DNA of 31,251 nt from CAIQJJ01 sp964606085 (GTDB taxonomy: Bacteria; Chloroflexota; Anaerolineae; Anaerolineales; UBA4823), in NCBI GenBank assembly GCA_964606085.1, contig CAZSFD010000060.1, forward strand, positions 1-31,251, in the 5' to 3' direction. The notes under the pieces were generated by a model. It had not been told where the DNA came from. It searched no databases and saw only the letters and a program-made list of their open reading frames with translations. Of this stretch, positions 6,979 through 15,265 are shown piece after piece (positions within the stretch are counted from its first letter, which is position 1; every line of letters begins with the position of its first letter). The translations under genes were made by a program, and so were the position numbers.

Positions 6979-8037
6979 TTAACGCGCCACTGCAAATATG
7001 TCACTCTCTAACCTCGCCAGGGCCGCATGAATCAGTTGCAGGGTGTGTTCCCAATCGGCGCGGCGGGCCAGGGAGGCCGCCGAGTGTGTGTAACGATGCG
7101 GCACCGAAACCGCTACGCTGGGGATGCCGGCGCGCTGCTTGTGAATGATGCCCGCATCGGTGCCGCCGCCGCCCGGCTGGCGGATTTGATAGGGAATGCC
7201 CAGGGCGTCGCCGGTTTCGGTCAGCAGGCGGATCAGGCGCGGGTCGTGCAGCGTCCCGCGGTCGGCCACGTAGATGGCCGGGCCAGCGCCGAGGCGGGTG
7301 TTGTATTGCGTGTTCTCTGAGCCATCCCAGGTGGGCAAGTCGTTGGCGGGGGTGGCGTCGAGGACAATCGCCAGGTCGGGGGCGAAGGCGTAGGCGGCCA
7401 CCTGTGCGCCGCGCAGTCCATTTTCTTCTTGCACGGTGAAGGCGGCGAATACATCTACATTGGGCGGGGCGTGTTTGACCAGTTCGATCAACGTGGCGAC
7501 GCCCAGGCGGTTGTCGAGGGCTTTGGCGCGCAGCGAAGGGCCGAGGCGGGCCAGCGGCGTGGCATAGGTGGCGCGATCCCCGATGCGGGCCTTTTTCTCC
7601 GGGCCGAGATCGATGCGCAGGCTATCGAGCGCAATGGGGTTCTTGCGCTCGTCGGCGGTGGTCAGGTGAATGGGCTTGGCGCCGATCACGCCGGGCAGGT
7701 GATCTTTGCCCACCAGCACGGGTTTGCCGGGCAGTTGGCGCTCATCCATGCCGCCGACGAGGTCGAAGCGATACAGGCCATCGCCATCTTCGCCGGTGAG
7801 CATGAAGCCAACTTCGTCCATGTGGGCGGCCAACATCACGCGCAGGCGCTTTTCGCCCTGGCTGCCTAATTTGGTCGCCAGCACGTTGCCCAGGGCATCC
7901 ACCTTCACAGCATCGGCCACGGGTTTGAGCTGCTCCAGCACAATCTGGCGCACTTCGCCCTCGTCGCCTGAAACGGCGCAGGCGGCGCACAGGCGTTCAA
8001 GCAGTTTGAGTTGGGGTTCGCGAATTTTGAGGGTCAT
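6979..8037 (-). CDS. M42 family metallopeptidase (paralogue 2)
   Basis: A second peptidase of the M42 family, 352 residues. The metal ligand segments are present: AAHMDEVG, ALDNRLGVATL, TVQEENGLRGAQ, LDATPAND and RYTHSAASL. It is clearly diverged from paralogues 1 and 3, so it is not a recent tandem copy; the three may assemble together or cover different N-terminal residues, an inference based on known homo- and hetero-oligomers in the family. The start is the ATG at 8037, 2 nt after the upstream peptidase stop; the longer frame would use TTG at 8043. No strong ribosome site is seen, consistent with coupled translation. Confidence 0.93.
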   Translation of the reverse strand: MTLKIREPQLKLLERLCAACAVSGDEGEVRQIVLEQLKPVADAVKVDALGNVLATKLGSQGEKRLRVMLAAHMDEVGFMLTGEDGDGLYRFDLVGGMDERQLPGKPVLVGKDHLPGVIGAKPIHLTTADERKNPIALDSLRIDLGPEKKARIGDRATYATPLARLGPSLRAKALDNRLGVATLIELVKHAPPNVDVFAAFTVQEENGLRGAQVAAYAFAPDLAIVLDATPANDLPTWDGSENTQYNTRLGAGPAIYVADRGTLHDPRLIRLLTETGDALGIPYQIRQPGGGGTDAGIIHKQRAGIPSVAVSVPHRYTHSAASLARRADWEHTLQLIHAALARLESDIFAVAR

Positions 8038-8039
8038 AG

Positions 8040-9095
8040 TCAATCGAGGGACAATTTTTCGATGAAATCAACTTCCAGGCTGGCGGCAAATTCGGCCAGC
8101 AGACGCCCGGCACGGGTGATGTCTTTGAGGGAGACCATCTCGACCGGTGTGTGCATGTAGCGCAGCGGGATGCTGACGACGGCGCAGGGGATACCTTCTT
8201 GCGTCACCTGCAGGGTGAAGGCGTCGGTGCCAGAATGGCGCGGCATGGGCTCCATCACATAGGGGATTTCGAGGCGTTTGGCGGTGGCTTCGAGGGCTTT
8301 GTACAGGCCAGGGTGGGCATCTGGTCCCCAGCCGAGGGTCAGCCCCTTGCCAAAGGGAAAACTCTGATGCGCAGGCGAGCCAGGGCCGCTGGCAAAGGTC
8401 ACATCTACGGCAATGGCCAGCGCTGGACGCAAGCCAAAGGCGGAAGTCTGTGCGCCCCAGCCGCCCACTTCTTCCTGGACGGAGGCCACCGCCCACACAT
8501 CCCAGGCGTGCGGGCGGCCTTGCAGCAGTTCGAGGCAGTGGGTGAGGGCGGCGACGGAGGCGCGGTTATCGAGCGAATGCCCGGCGAGTGTTTCAGCGGC
8601 GGTATCGAGGGGCGGCTGGGCAAACGAGACCAGGCTGCCCACGCGCACATGCTTGCGCACCTCATCGGCGGTCAGACCCACATCTACCCACAGGTTATCC
8701 AGCGGCACGGTTGCGCCACGGGCGCTTTCGGGCAGCAGGGGGTTGGGCGGCAGTGCCACCACGCCGGGCAAATCCTGGCGGCCATGCACCGTGACCAACT
8801 GGCCGGGCAAGATGCGCCCATCTACGCCGCCCACCTGGGTAATGCGCAGGAATTCGCCTTCGATGCCGGTTACCATCAGGCCGATGGCATCCATGTGTGC
8901 GGCGATCAAGATGCCGGGCCGTGGGTCAGCCGCCGCGCCGCGCTGAAGCCCATGCAGGCTGCCCAGGCGGCTGACGGTCAGTTCGTCGGTCAGAGGCTGC
9001 CAGGCTTCGCTAATCAGGCGGCGGATGGGGTTCTCATGGCCGGATAAGCCAGGAGCGGTGATCATTTTTTTCAGGTGTTCGGTGAGATCGATCAT
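8040..9095 (-). CDS. M42 family metallopeptidase (paralogue 3)
   Basis: The third M42 peptidase, 351 residues. Visible active-site segments are AAHMDAIGLM, HSLDNRASVA (metal-bridging Asp), SVQEEVGGWGAQ (catalytic Glu pair), AVDVTFASG and RYMHTPVEMV. The Gly-Trp insertion after the Glu pair separates it from paralogues 1 and 2, which have GLRGA. The ATG at 9095 follows the stop of the Thr/Pro-rich protein by 5 nt; an in-frame TTG at 9104 is the alternative. It is the first peptidase gene of the operon, whose promoter lies near 9501-9529. Confidence 0.93.
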   Translation of the reverse strand: MIDLTEHLKKMITAPGLSGHENPIRRLISEAWQPLTDELTVSRLGSLHGLQRGAAADPRPGILIAAHMDAIGLMVTGIEGEFLRITQVGGVDGRILPGQLVTVHGRQDLPGVVALPPNPLLPESARGATVPLDNLWVDVGLTADEVRKHVRVGSLVSFAQPPLDTAAETLAGHSLDNRASVAALTHCLELLQGRPHAWDVWAVASVQEEVGGWGAQTSAFGLRPALAIAVDVTFASGPGSPAHQSFPFGKGLTLGWGPDAHPGLYKALEATAKRLEIPYVMEPMPRHSGTDAFTLQVTQEGIPCAVVSIPLRYMHTPVEMVSLKDITRAGRLLAEFAASLEVDFIEKLSLD

Positions 9096-9100
9096 GTTCT

Positions 9101-9481
9101 TCAAGGGGATGGAACGTCACGGGTAGGGTAAGGGGTGTTGGTGGGGGGTAGCGTAGCGGTGGGCAATGGAGTCACCGTGGCGGTGTGGGTGGGTGTGCCG
9201 GTTTCGGTCGGGGTGGCCGTAACCGTTGGGGTAGCCGTAATGGTTGGGGTGACGGAGGGGGTGGCGGTGAACACGGTGGGGCTGGCCGTTAGCGAAGGCC
9301 CTGGCGTCCAGGTGCGGGTGAACACGGGGGTAAACGTGGGCAGGCTACGGGTGGGAATGGCCTGGCGCGTGGGCGCATTTTGCAAAGCGATGATCCCGGC
9401 GCAATAGAAAGGCAGTGTTGCCAGAACGATCAGGATCAGAAAAAGGCGCAAGCGCAGGCGGGTGTGTTCTTTGGTCGGCAT
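9101..9481 (-). CDS. Thr/Pro-rich membrane-anchored protein, function unknown
   Basis: The 126-residue product has a basic N-terminus (KEHTRLRLRL), one hydrophobic segment (about 13-33) serving as signal anchor, and then some 85 residues built of irregular TxTPTxT units up to the C-terminus. The tail would lie outside the membrane as an extended, possibly O-glycosylated stalk. No enzymatic domain is visible. The composition resembles the linker of the glycosidase lipoprotein at 10478-12061. The ATG at 9481 has GAGGG about 5 nt upstream and sits just behind a good promoter, so it is the first gene of the peptidase operon. An in-frame upstream TTG would place the start inside the promoter. Confidence 0.6.
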   Translation of the reverse strand: MPTKEHTRLRLRLFLILIVLATLPFYCAGIIALQNAPTRQAIPTRSLPTFTPVFTRTWTPGPSLTASPTVFTATPSVTPTITATPTVTATPTETGTPTHTATVTPLPTATLPPTNTPYPTRDVPSP

Positions 9482-9500
9482 CAGGCCCTCATCGCATGGG

Positions 9501-9529
9501 ATGATAACACCAGCGAGGCCGGGTGGCAA
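9501..9529 (-). promoter_or_regulatory. Sigma-70-type promoter of the M42 peptidase operon
   Basis: On the coding strand TTGCCA (9529-9524), a 17-nt spacer and TATCAT (9506-9501) match five of six consensus bases in each box. Transcription would start near 9494, about a dozen nt before the ATG at 9481, leaving room only for the GAGGG ribosome site. Confidence 0.65.
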
Positions 9530-9568
9530 GTCTGTGAAGTACCCCCCGGTTTGTGTGACAAGAAACTT

Positions 9569-9835
9569 TTAGGGTCTTGCATCGCGGCGGATGTCAATCA
9601 GTATTTTGACACCCAAGATAATCAAGACCATCGCCAGCAAAGCGGCGATCAACAACCACGCCCAGGGTTCATCCTGACGGGGAACTTCCAGCGTTGGCGC
9701 AGATTGGTTGGACAGACGGCGCTGCAAATCAGAGCCATAGCCGGGGCGCGGCATTTTCGGCTGCAAGGTGGCCTGCAAGAGCGATTCTAACTCGGCAAAT
9801 TCGGCGGTGGGGGTAGCATTTGAGCGGTGTGACAT
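9569..9835 (-). CDS. Small membrane protein next to ECF sigma factor (possible anti-sigma factor)
   Basis: The 88-residue product has a charged N-terminal part of about 58 residues, one membrane helix (WAWLLIAALLAMVLIILGVKIL) and a short basic tail. It starts 2 nt after the sigma-factor stop. Position, size and topology suit a membrane-bound anti-sigma factor, but the HxxxCxxC zinc motif of the common anti-sigma domain is absent and no family was recognised. It may be a minimal or unrelated regulator of the sigma factor, or simply a small membrane protein. It is the last gene before the peptidase operon promoter. Confidence 0.65.
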   Translation of the reverse strand: MSHRSNATPTAEFAELESLLQATLQPKMPRPGYGSDLQRRLSNQSAPTLEVPRQDEPWAWLLIAALLAMVLIILGVKILIDIRRDARP

Positions 9836-9837
9836 GG

Positions 9838-10410
9838 TCAGGTTATCGTTAAAGCTTGATCGGGTTCCAGATGGTTGAGGTCGTCGCGCAGGGCCAGCAA
9901 GGTGCGATGATACAAACTTTTGATCGCGCCTTCGGTGCGGCCCATGATTTCGCCGATCTCTGCATTGGAAAGGTGGTCAACGAATTTCAAAATCAAAAGC
10001 TGCTGGCGTTCAGGCGGTAACTTGTGCAGCACACGCAGCAAGCGCTCACGCTCTTCTTCTCGCAATACCGAGGTTTCGGGCGGATCACCCGGATGGTGAA
10101 GCCACAGCCCATCTTCCAGCGGAATCTCCGGGCGGCGGCTGGTGTCGCGATGCCAGTTGGCAACCAGGTTATGCGCAATGCGATAGAGCCAGGCCGAAAA
10201 GGGCAGGCCGCGGTCCTGATAATTTTCGATATGGTGCATCGCCCGATAAAAGACACGCGCCGTCAGGTCTTCGGCGTCGTGCTGGTTGCCGGTGCGGTAA
10301 TAAATGTAGTTGTAAATGCGCCCGACGTAGCGCTCATACAACTGTCCGAAGGCATCCGAATCGCCGGCTACCGCCTGTTCTAAGATCACTTCATCCGTTC
10401 GTTCAACCAT
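9838..10410 (-). CDS. RNA polymerase ECF-type sigma factor
   Basis: The 190-residue product has region 2 (DAFGQLYERYVGRIYNYIYYRTGNQ followed by DAEDLTARVFYRA and the W-rich FSAWLYRIAHNLVANWHRD) and region 4 (LPPERQQLLILKFVDHLSNAEIGEIMGRTEGAIKSLYHR, a helix-turn-helix that reads the -35 element). It would redirect RNA polymerase to a small set of genes. The ATG at 10410 is chosen for the AAGGA site 8 nt upstream; an in-frame TTG at 10440 is less likely. It follows the glycosidase-like gene by 67 nt and precedes the small membrane protein by 2 nt, so it may be autoregulated with the exopolysaccharide operon. Confidence 0.93.
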   Translation of the reverse strand: MVERTDEVILEQAVAGDSDAFGQLYERYVGRIYNYIYYRTGNQHDAEDLTARVFYRAMHHIENYQDRGLPFSAWLYRIAHNLVANWHRDTSRRPEIPLEDGLWLHHPGDPPETSVLREEERERLLRVLHKLPPERQQLLILKFVDHLSNAEIGEIMGRTEGAIKSLYHRTLLALRDDLNHLEPDQALTIT

Positions 10411-10477
10411 TTCACATTTCCTTGCGGCAGAGCGACTCAAACATGGAAACCCCGCCGTTTATGCAGCGTTGCGCAGG

Positions 10478-12061
10478 TCATTCCTGCCACTCCAGGTAAA
10501 CCGGCCAGGGCGTCACCAGCCATTCGGCAACGGGTGGGAGCGCATTGCCGAGCATGTCATAAGCCGCCAGCGGCGCTGACGGCAACGCCAACAGGTGTTC
10601 CTGATCATCTTGCGTCCACAACAGCCAGACACGCCGCCCATCGCGGCGAAACTCATAGCCAGTGACGCCTTCGGCGGGCGTCAGGCGGCCCACAAACCCC
10701 AGGTCATTCAACAGTTGCCCCTGAAAGCGGATGGCCTGATAAACGGGCAGCGGCTCACCGCCGCGATTTACCAACCCCGAGGCGCGCCAGCCATTGATGC
10801 TATACCACACATTGCCCAGCAAACCTTCGGCCAACGCCATCGCGTACGATTGCACGGCATAACTGGCCTTCGTCTGCGCAAACTCGTCGGTGATGCAGGG
10901 CGCTTCGCTGCCGCTGCGACCGCAAATCAGGGCCGTTTCGGTGTTGATCAGGTAAGCATCGGGGCGGTTGTAATAATCCAGCAGGGCGCGCAGGTAGCGG
11001 GCTTTCGCCGCCAGTGCCGGGCCAGTGGTATTCCAGGCGCTGTGCCAGTTGCCGTTGCCAAAAATGCCGCTGGCCCCGCCATAGTAATCGTAGGCGTGAA
11101 AACTCACCCCATCGAAAGCGTCGGCGGCCCCGACCTGCAAGATGTATTCAAGGAAGCGCGACGGCGAACAATCTTTCAGGCTGCCATCGGCATTTTGGGG
11201 CGGGTCATGCGGGTCGCAATCCAGCAGCAGGCCGCCCACCAGCACTTGCGCCTCGGCGTTGGCCGCTTTCACCTGCGGGTATACGGCCTTGAGCATGTCG
11301 GCATACGCCCCGGCGTTCAAAAGGGGGGCTTCCATATCTATCCAGCAGCCAAATTGGCTGTCTCCGGCAACGAACTGATAGGGGACATCGGGTTCATTGC
11401 CCATTTCGTAGTATTGCACCGAGTAAGGCGGCTGGCTGTAGCGGGCGACCACATCGCGCATGAAAGCGCCAAAGGCTTCCAGTTTTTCGGTGGCAACCGG
11501 GCCGCAGCCATAACCCGGCAGCGCCCGCGCCCAATAGGGCGTATAGTGGATGATCAAAATCATCTCCATGCCTTGTTCGGCAATCGCCACCATCTCCTGT
11601 TCCAACGTAGCCACCGCCGCCCAATTGCGCTCGCCTTCGATGGGTTCAATCACATCCCAGCGCAAGGCGTTGCGGCGAATCCAATACACGCCAGCGTCCA
11701 CCGACCGTTCGACACCCCATAAATTATGCACCTCGATACCCGCTACCGGCAGGCTGCGGAACTGCGGTGTGGGCGTGGCCGTGGGAGCGGGTGTATCGGT
11801 GGGCGGCGCGTCGGTTGGGGCAGCGGTCGCAGTGGCTTCGGGCGGCAGGGTCGCCGTGGCAGCAGGCGTGGCAGTTGGCTGGTCGGCTGGTACACTCGTG
11901 GCCGTTGCCGCTGGATCCACCGGCGCCGAGGTGGGCGGCGGCGCAAGCGATGGCGTCGCCTGCGGCGAACAGGCAGCGCTCCCCACGGAAAGCGCCAGAA
12001 ACAGCATACCAGCCCACAGAACCCGCCAGCGAAAAGGAAGTGAAAAGGGTGTATTGTCCAT
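10478..12061 (-). CDS. Secreted clan GH-A glycoside hydrolase-like lipoprotein
   Basis: The 527-residue protein has a signal peptide ending at SAAC (Cys31, lipobox-like), a Thr/Ala/Pro-rich linker (about 35-100) and a (beta/alpha)8 domain. MGNEP with E223 is the clan GH-A acid/base motif, and INTE (E375) at a later strand end is the likely nucleophile. FHAYDYYGG and GNVWYSINGW fit barrel strands of GH39- or GH5-like enzymes. It should sit outside the membrane and cut, trim or bind a polysaccharide, possibly the polymer made by this locus. Exact family and substrate are unclear. The ATG at 12061 follows the DUF2142 gene by 23 nt, with only a weak AAAGG ribosome site. Confidence 0.8.
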   Translation of the reverse strand: MDNTPFSLPFRWRVLWAGMLFLALSVGSAACSPQATPSLAPPPTSAPVDPAATATSVPADQPTATPAATATLPPEATATAAPTDAPPTDTPAPTATPTPQFRSLPVAGIEVHNLWGVERSVDAGVYWIRRNALRWDVIEPIEGERNWAAVATLEQEMVAIAEQGMEMILIIHYTPYWARALPGYGCGPVATEKLEAFGAFMRDVVARYSQPPYSVQYYEMGNEPDVPYQFVAGDSQFGCWIDMEAPLLNAGAYADMLKAVYPQVKAANAEAQVLVGGLLLDCDPHDPPQNADGSLKDCSPSRFLEYILQVGAADAFDGVSFHAYDYYGGASGIFGNGNWHSAWNTTGPALAAKARYLRALLDYYNRPDAYLINTETALICGRSGSEAPCITDEFAQTKASYAVQSYAMALAEGLLGNVWYSINGWRASGLVNRGGEPLPVYQAIRFQGQLLNDLGFVGRLTPAEGVTGYEFRRDGRRVWLLWTQDDQEHLLALPSAPLAAYDMLGNALPPVAEWLVTPWPVYLEWQE

Positions 12062-12084
12062 CCGTTAAACCTTTGGAAGAGTTT

Positions 12085-14043
12085 TTATGCCCGGTAAAAC
12101 TGCACCAGGCTGAACAGCGCCAGCGCATCCACCGCCAGGAAGAACGACAAATAGAACACCAACAGCAGCTTGCCCGGCAGACGCAGCCCATGTTGCAGCA
12201 AACGAGCCGCCAGCAGCCAGCCAGCCGTCAGCAGCAAAACGGTCGGAATGATCACCGGGTAGGCGTAACGCGCCGCCGGAATGAAGCCATGCGGCTGGAA
12301 GACATAAATGGCCCCGCGCACCACCGCATTGCCCCACACCAGCAACAGACTGAGGCCCAAGAAAACCAGGGACGTGCCAGGAAGCACCCGCCAACGCCGC
12401 ACGTATCCAACGAGCGCCCCCACCACCCCGGCCAGCGTGACCCAGCCCAAAACCGGATACACCGCCGCCATCACGCGCACATGCCCCCAGCCAAACACCG
12501 CCCAAAACGTGTGCAGCAGATTGCTGAGGGTGGCGTCATAATAAGCCCGACCGGCCGGCCAATCGAAGAGCGTGTAAGCAATCAAAGAAATCCGTCCCTG
12601 GTCGGGCAGCAGGCGGGCGCTGAGCGCATCCCATTGGGGATGGATGCCCGGCCAGGTGTGCTCGGCAGATGCACCGCGCAACAGGTTGGTGAACGCCTCA
12701 CCCTGCCAAACGCCCGACTGCCCGGCGGGTGTGTCGAAAACGGGCGGCTCGTCGGCGCGGCGCGCTCCCGCAGCCAACACCACGCCATCGGCGTAAATTT
12801 GCGTCGGCTGTGCTACGTTCGCCTCTGCCGCCAAACTGACCCAACCGCGCCAGGCGCCCGGCGGCACACTAAAGGACAGGGCATAAAAGCGCGGCTGTGT
12901 CTGCAACGCCCACGGCTGCGAGCGCTCCAGCACCTCGTCGCCCTGGATGTACACCTGCAAAACCGTAGCCGTCACAGGTTGCGACGCCCACAGCCAGCCG
13001 CCCCAGGTGACGGTTTGTCCAGGCAGGGCGGCCAAATCAGCCGCCGCAAGCATCTGGCGAAAGCGCGCCGCCTGGCGGCTCTTTTGCCCTGGCCGGGCCT
13101 CCAGCATCCAGACCGCCTCGCCCCACGGGGCGTTGGCATCGCGCACCAGCGCCAGGCGGCCCTGGTTGGCCTCGGCATACCAAAAAGCACTCGCCGCTGG
13201 CGCATTAAAAAGGGCCAACCCCGCCAGCACACCGCCAACCGCCAACCCCGCCCAGGCCAGCCTGCGCCACCGTCCGCCCGTCCAACCCAACAGCAGGGCC
13301 GGGAAGCACAAGGGGACAGCCACATAGGCGCTGGGTTTGGTCAACAGGCACAGCAGCGCCGCGCCGATCACCCAGGCGGTATGCAAAATCACCTGACTGG
13401 CCGGCGGTCGGACTGGCTTGAGCAAACGCACACAGCCCCACAAAAACAGCGAAAAAGCCGCCGCCGCGCCCACATCGTTATTGACCGCCGTCATCAGGTC
13501 GGCAAAGGAGGGCAGCAAGGCCATCGTCAGCGGTACGAGCCAGCGCAAGGGGCTGGAGGGATGAGTCAGTTCGCGCACCAGACCAAAGGCCATGCCAATG
13601 GTCAGCAGGTACAGGGCCAGCGAAACCAGGCGCGCCAGGTAAAGCTGACGCGTGACGCTGATGCCCGGAAACAGGCGCAGCGGCAGCGCCGCCAGCAGGT
13701 AATAGAGCGGCGGGTCGTCCAATTGGGCATATTGGCCGATCCACACCTTGCCATCGGGGGCATCGAGGTCGGGCAGCGACCCCATGCCGCGGAAAAAGTC
13801 GTGTTCGATCATCGAAAGGGCCACGGCGCGGCGCATGGCGGGGTCGTAATCGCCGGGCTGCGGCAGGTGCGGGCGGTGGGCAACCAGCCAGACATACTCG
13901 AAATGATTCGGCTCATCATAATGCTGCCAGGGCGGCACCAGAAAGATGTACAACAGCCCGTGCAGGAGGGCTACGCCCACGGCTATGCCCACGGCTACGC
14001 CCCCCACCCGCGGCCACGCCAGGCCGATCAAACCACGTTTCAT
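12085..14043 (-). CDS. DUF2142 family polytopic membrane protein (glycosyltransferase-like)
   Basis: The 652-residue protein has an N-terminal membrane helix, then the motif VPPWQHYDEPNHFEYV (about 36-51), typical of DUF2142 and GT39-like lipid-sugar-dependent transferases, in which the acidic pair lies at the outer membrane face. Many further hydrophobic segments follow (including CLLTKPSAYVAVPLCF and the C-terminal LLLTAGWLLAARLL). A soluble extracytoplasmic region lies at about 280-500. It probably transfers a sugar from a polyprenyl carrier or takes part in polymer export. The ATG overlaps the phosphatase stop by 4 nt. The first membrane helix is encoded by three copies of a 12-bp unit (13969-14004), giving repeated VGVA/VGIA. 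Confidence 0.75.
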   Translation of the reverse strand: MKRGLIGLAWPRVGGVAVGIAVGVALLHGLLYIFLVPPWQHYDEPNHFEYVWLVAHRPHLPQPGDYDPAMRRAVALSMIEHDFFRGMGSLPDLDAPDGKVWIGQYAQLDDPPLYYLLAALPLRLFPGISVTRQLYLARLVSLALYLLTIGMAFGLVRELTHPSSPLRWLVPLTMALLPSFADLMTAVNNDVGAAAAFSLFLWGCVRLLKPVRPPASQVILHTAWVIGAALLCLLTKPSAYVAVPLCFPALLLGWTGGRWRRLAWAGLAVGGVLAGLALFNAPAASAFWYAEANQGRLALVRDANAPWGEAVWMLEARPGQKSRQAARFRQMLAAADLAALPGQTVTWGGWLWASQPVTATVLQVYIQGDEVLERSQPWALQTQPRFYALSFSVPPGAWRGWVSLAAEANVAQPTQIYADGVVLAAGARRADEPPVFDTPAGQSGVWQGEAFTNLLRGASAEHTWPGIHPQWDALSARLLPDQGRISLIAYTLFDWPAGRAYYDATLSNLLHTFWAVFGWGHVRVMAAVYPVLGWVTLAGVVGALVGYVRRWRVLPGTSLVFLGLSLLLVWGNAVVRGAIYVFQPHGFIPAARYAYPVIIPTVLLLTAGWLLAARLLQHGLRLPGKLLLVFYLSFFLAVDALALFSLVQFYRA

Positions 14044-14510
14044 GCCGGTTTCCCCACCCGTTGCAAAATCTGCGGCATGGCCCGGTCGAGCAGGTCTTCC
14101 AATTCACGGGCAGTATCTTCAAAGTCGGCTTCACTGCCGCCGATGGGGTCTACGATGTCGAGGCGCTGACCGACCATCTCGCTGAGCAGAAAAACACGTT
14201 CGGCCACCTGCGGAAATTCGAGGCGTAAGGCTTCTTTGTGGCCGGCCTCCATCACCAGGATCAGGTCGAATTGGTCGAGCAGCCCGGCCGAGACGACCCG
14301 CGAACGATGGCTGCGCGCCGTCAGGCCGCGCAGCATCAGCACGCGCCGGGCCAGCTTATCTGCCGGATAGCCTTCCACGGCCCAGGTGCCAGCCGATTCG
14401 ATGCGCCAATCTGCCGCATCAGGCCGCTGCGCCACGCGTTGCCGAAAGAGCGCCTCGGCCATCGGCGAACGGCAGATATTTCCAGTACAGACAAAGAGAA
14501 CAGCGGGCAT
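14040..14510 (-). CDS. Low-molecular-weight protein-tyrosine phosphatase (Wzb/Etp type)
   Basis: The 156-residue product begins with the phosphate loop VCTGNICRSPMAEA, giving nucleophile Cys8, Arg14 and Ser15. The general acid is D121 in VDPIGG, where the family more often has DP(F/W/Y)G. It should dephosphorylate phosphotyrosines; next to two BY-kinases its natural substrate is probably their tyrosine-rich tails, as in the Wzb-Wzc cycle that controls polysaccharide length. It overlaps the DUF2142 gene by 4 nt and follows the WecG-type gene by 11 nt. An arsenate reductase role is unlikely in this context. Confidence 0.92.
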   Translation of the reverse strand: MPAVLFVCTGNICRSPMAEALFRQRVAQRPDAADWRIESAGTWAVEGYPADKLARRVLMLRGLTARSHRSRVVSAGLLDQFDLILVMEAGHKEALRLEFPQVAERVFLLSEMVGQRLDIVDPIGGSEADFEDTARELEDLLDRAMPQILQRVGKPA

Positions 14511-14521
14511 GAACGTTTTTC

Positions 14522-15265
14522 CTAATCAAAATGCCATTTTTCTCTGGCTACCCGCAAAAAAAACAGCGGATTGCCCAGGAGGTAACGCTTCCACTTGCCG
14601 CGCGGGTCAACCAGCAGCCGCCACAGCCATTCGAGCGCCAGGACATTCATCCACGGCGGCACGGGTATCTCCACACCGGCCAGCAGGTCGAACAATGCGC
14701 CCACCGCCCAACACACGGGGGCATGAATGCTGGCCCGCCGCTGCGCCAGCCACACATCTTGTAAGGGCACACCCATGCCCACCAGCACCAGGTCGGGCCG
14801 CAAGCGCTCGATCTCGGCCAGCACCGCGGCTTCGCTCATCTCGCTGAAAAAGCCATCGCGCGCGGCCAGCACCCGCAAGGCCGGGTAGCGCTGCCGCAAG
14901 TTGAGCGCCGCCAGCCGGGCCACGCCCGGCCGACCGCCCAACAGATACAACGACAGGCCGCGCCCCGCCGCCTGAACGCACAAATCATTGATCCAATCGC
15001 GCCCGGTGAGTTTGCACAGGCGTGCGCCGGTCAACCAGCGCGCCGCCCACACCACGCCGATGCCATCGCAGTATACCAAATCAGCCTGCTGCAGGGCCGC
15101 CCGGTAGGCAGGGTCATCGTGGGCGGCGTTCAGGCAGTGGGCATTCACGTAAGTCAGCGTGCGTGGCTGCGTCTCGCCGCTCCAGGCCACCACCTGCGCC
15201 AGCAAAGCCGTCTTGTTCAAGACATCTATCGGCACATTCAGGATTGTTATCCGTTGACGCGTCAT
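14522..15265 (-). CDS. WecG/TagA/CpsF family glycosyltransferase (GT26)
   Basis: The 247-residue product matches GT26 enzymes such as TagA and WecG, which add N-acetylmannosamine or ManNAcA to a lipid-linked GlcNAc. Visible signatures are YVNAHCLNAAHDDPAY, DLVYCDGIGVVWAARWL, CKLTGRDW, LYLLGGRPGVA, LVGMGVPLQDVW and the C-terminal PWMNVLALEWLWRLLVDP...KWKRYLLGNP. The C-terminal basic/hydrophobic appendage normally recruits the enzyme to the membrane. The ATG at 15265 gives a 4-nt overlap with the flippase-like gene, and no family sequence precedes it. Confidence 0.93.
   Translation of the reverse strand: MTRQRITILNVPIDVLNKTALLAQVVAWSGETQPRTLTYVNAHCLNAAHDDPAYRAALQQADLVYCDGIGVVWAARWLTGARLCKLTGRDWINDLCVQAAGRGLSLYLLGGRPGVARLAALNLRQRYPALRVLAARDGFFSEMSEAAVLAEIERLRPDLVLVGMGVPLQDVWLAQRRASIHAPVCWAVGALFDLLAGVEIPVPPWMNVLALEWLWRLLVDPRGKWKRYLLGNPLFFLRVAREKWHFD

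Noticed and set aside
5348..9095. Recent triplication of one M42 peptidase gene
   Set aside because: The three proteins differ throughout, including around the catalytic Glu pair, so the duplications are old or the genes were assembled separately.
11767..14169. 800-codon open frame on the + strand
   Set aside because: It lies antisense to the glycosidase-like, DUF2142 and phosphatase genes, is dominated by Arg/Gln/His/Pro, and shows no domain; long antisense frames are expected in GC-rich coding DNA.
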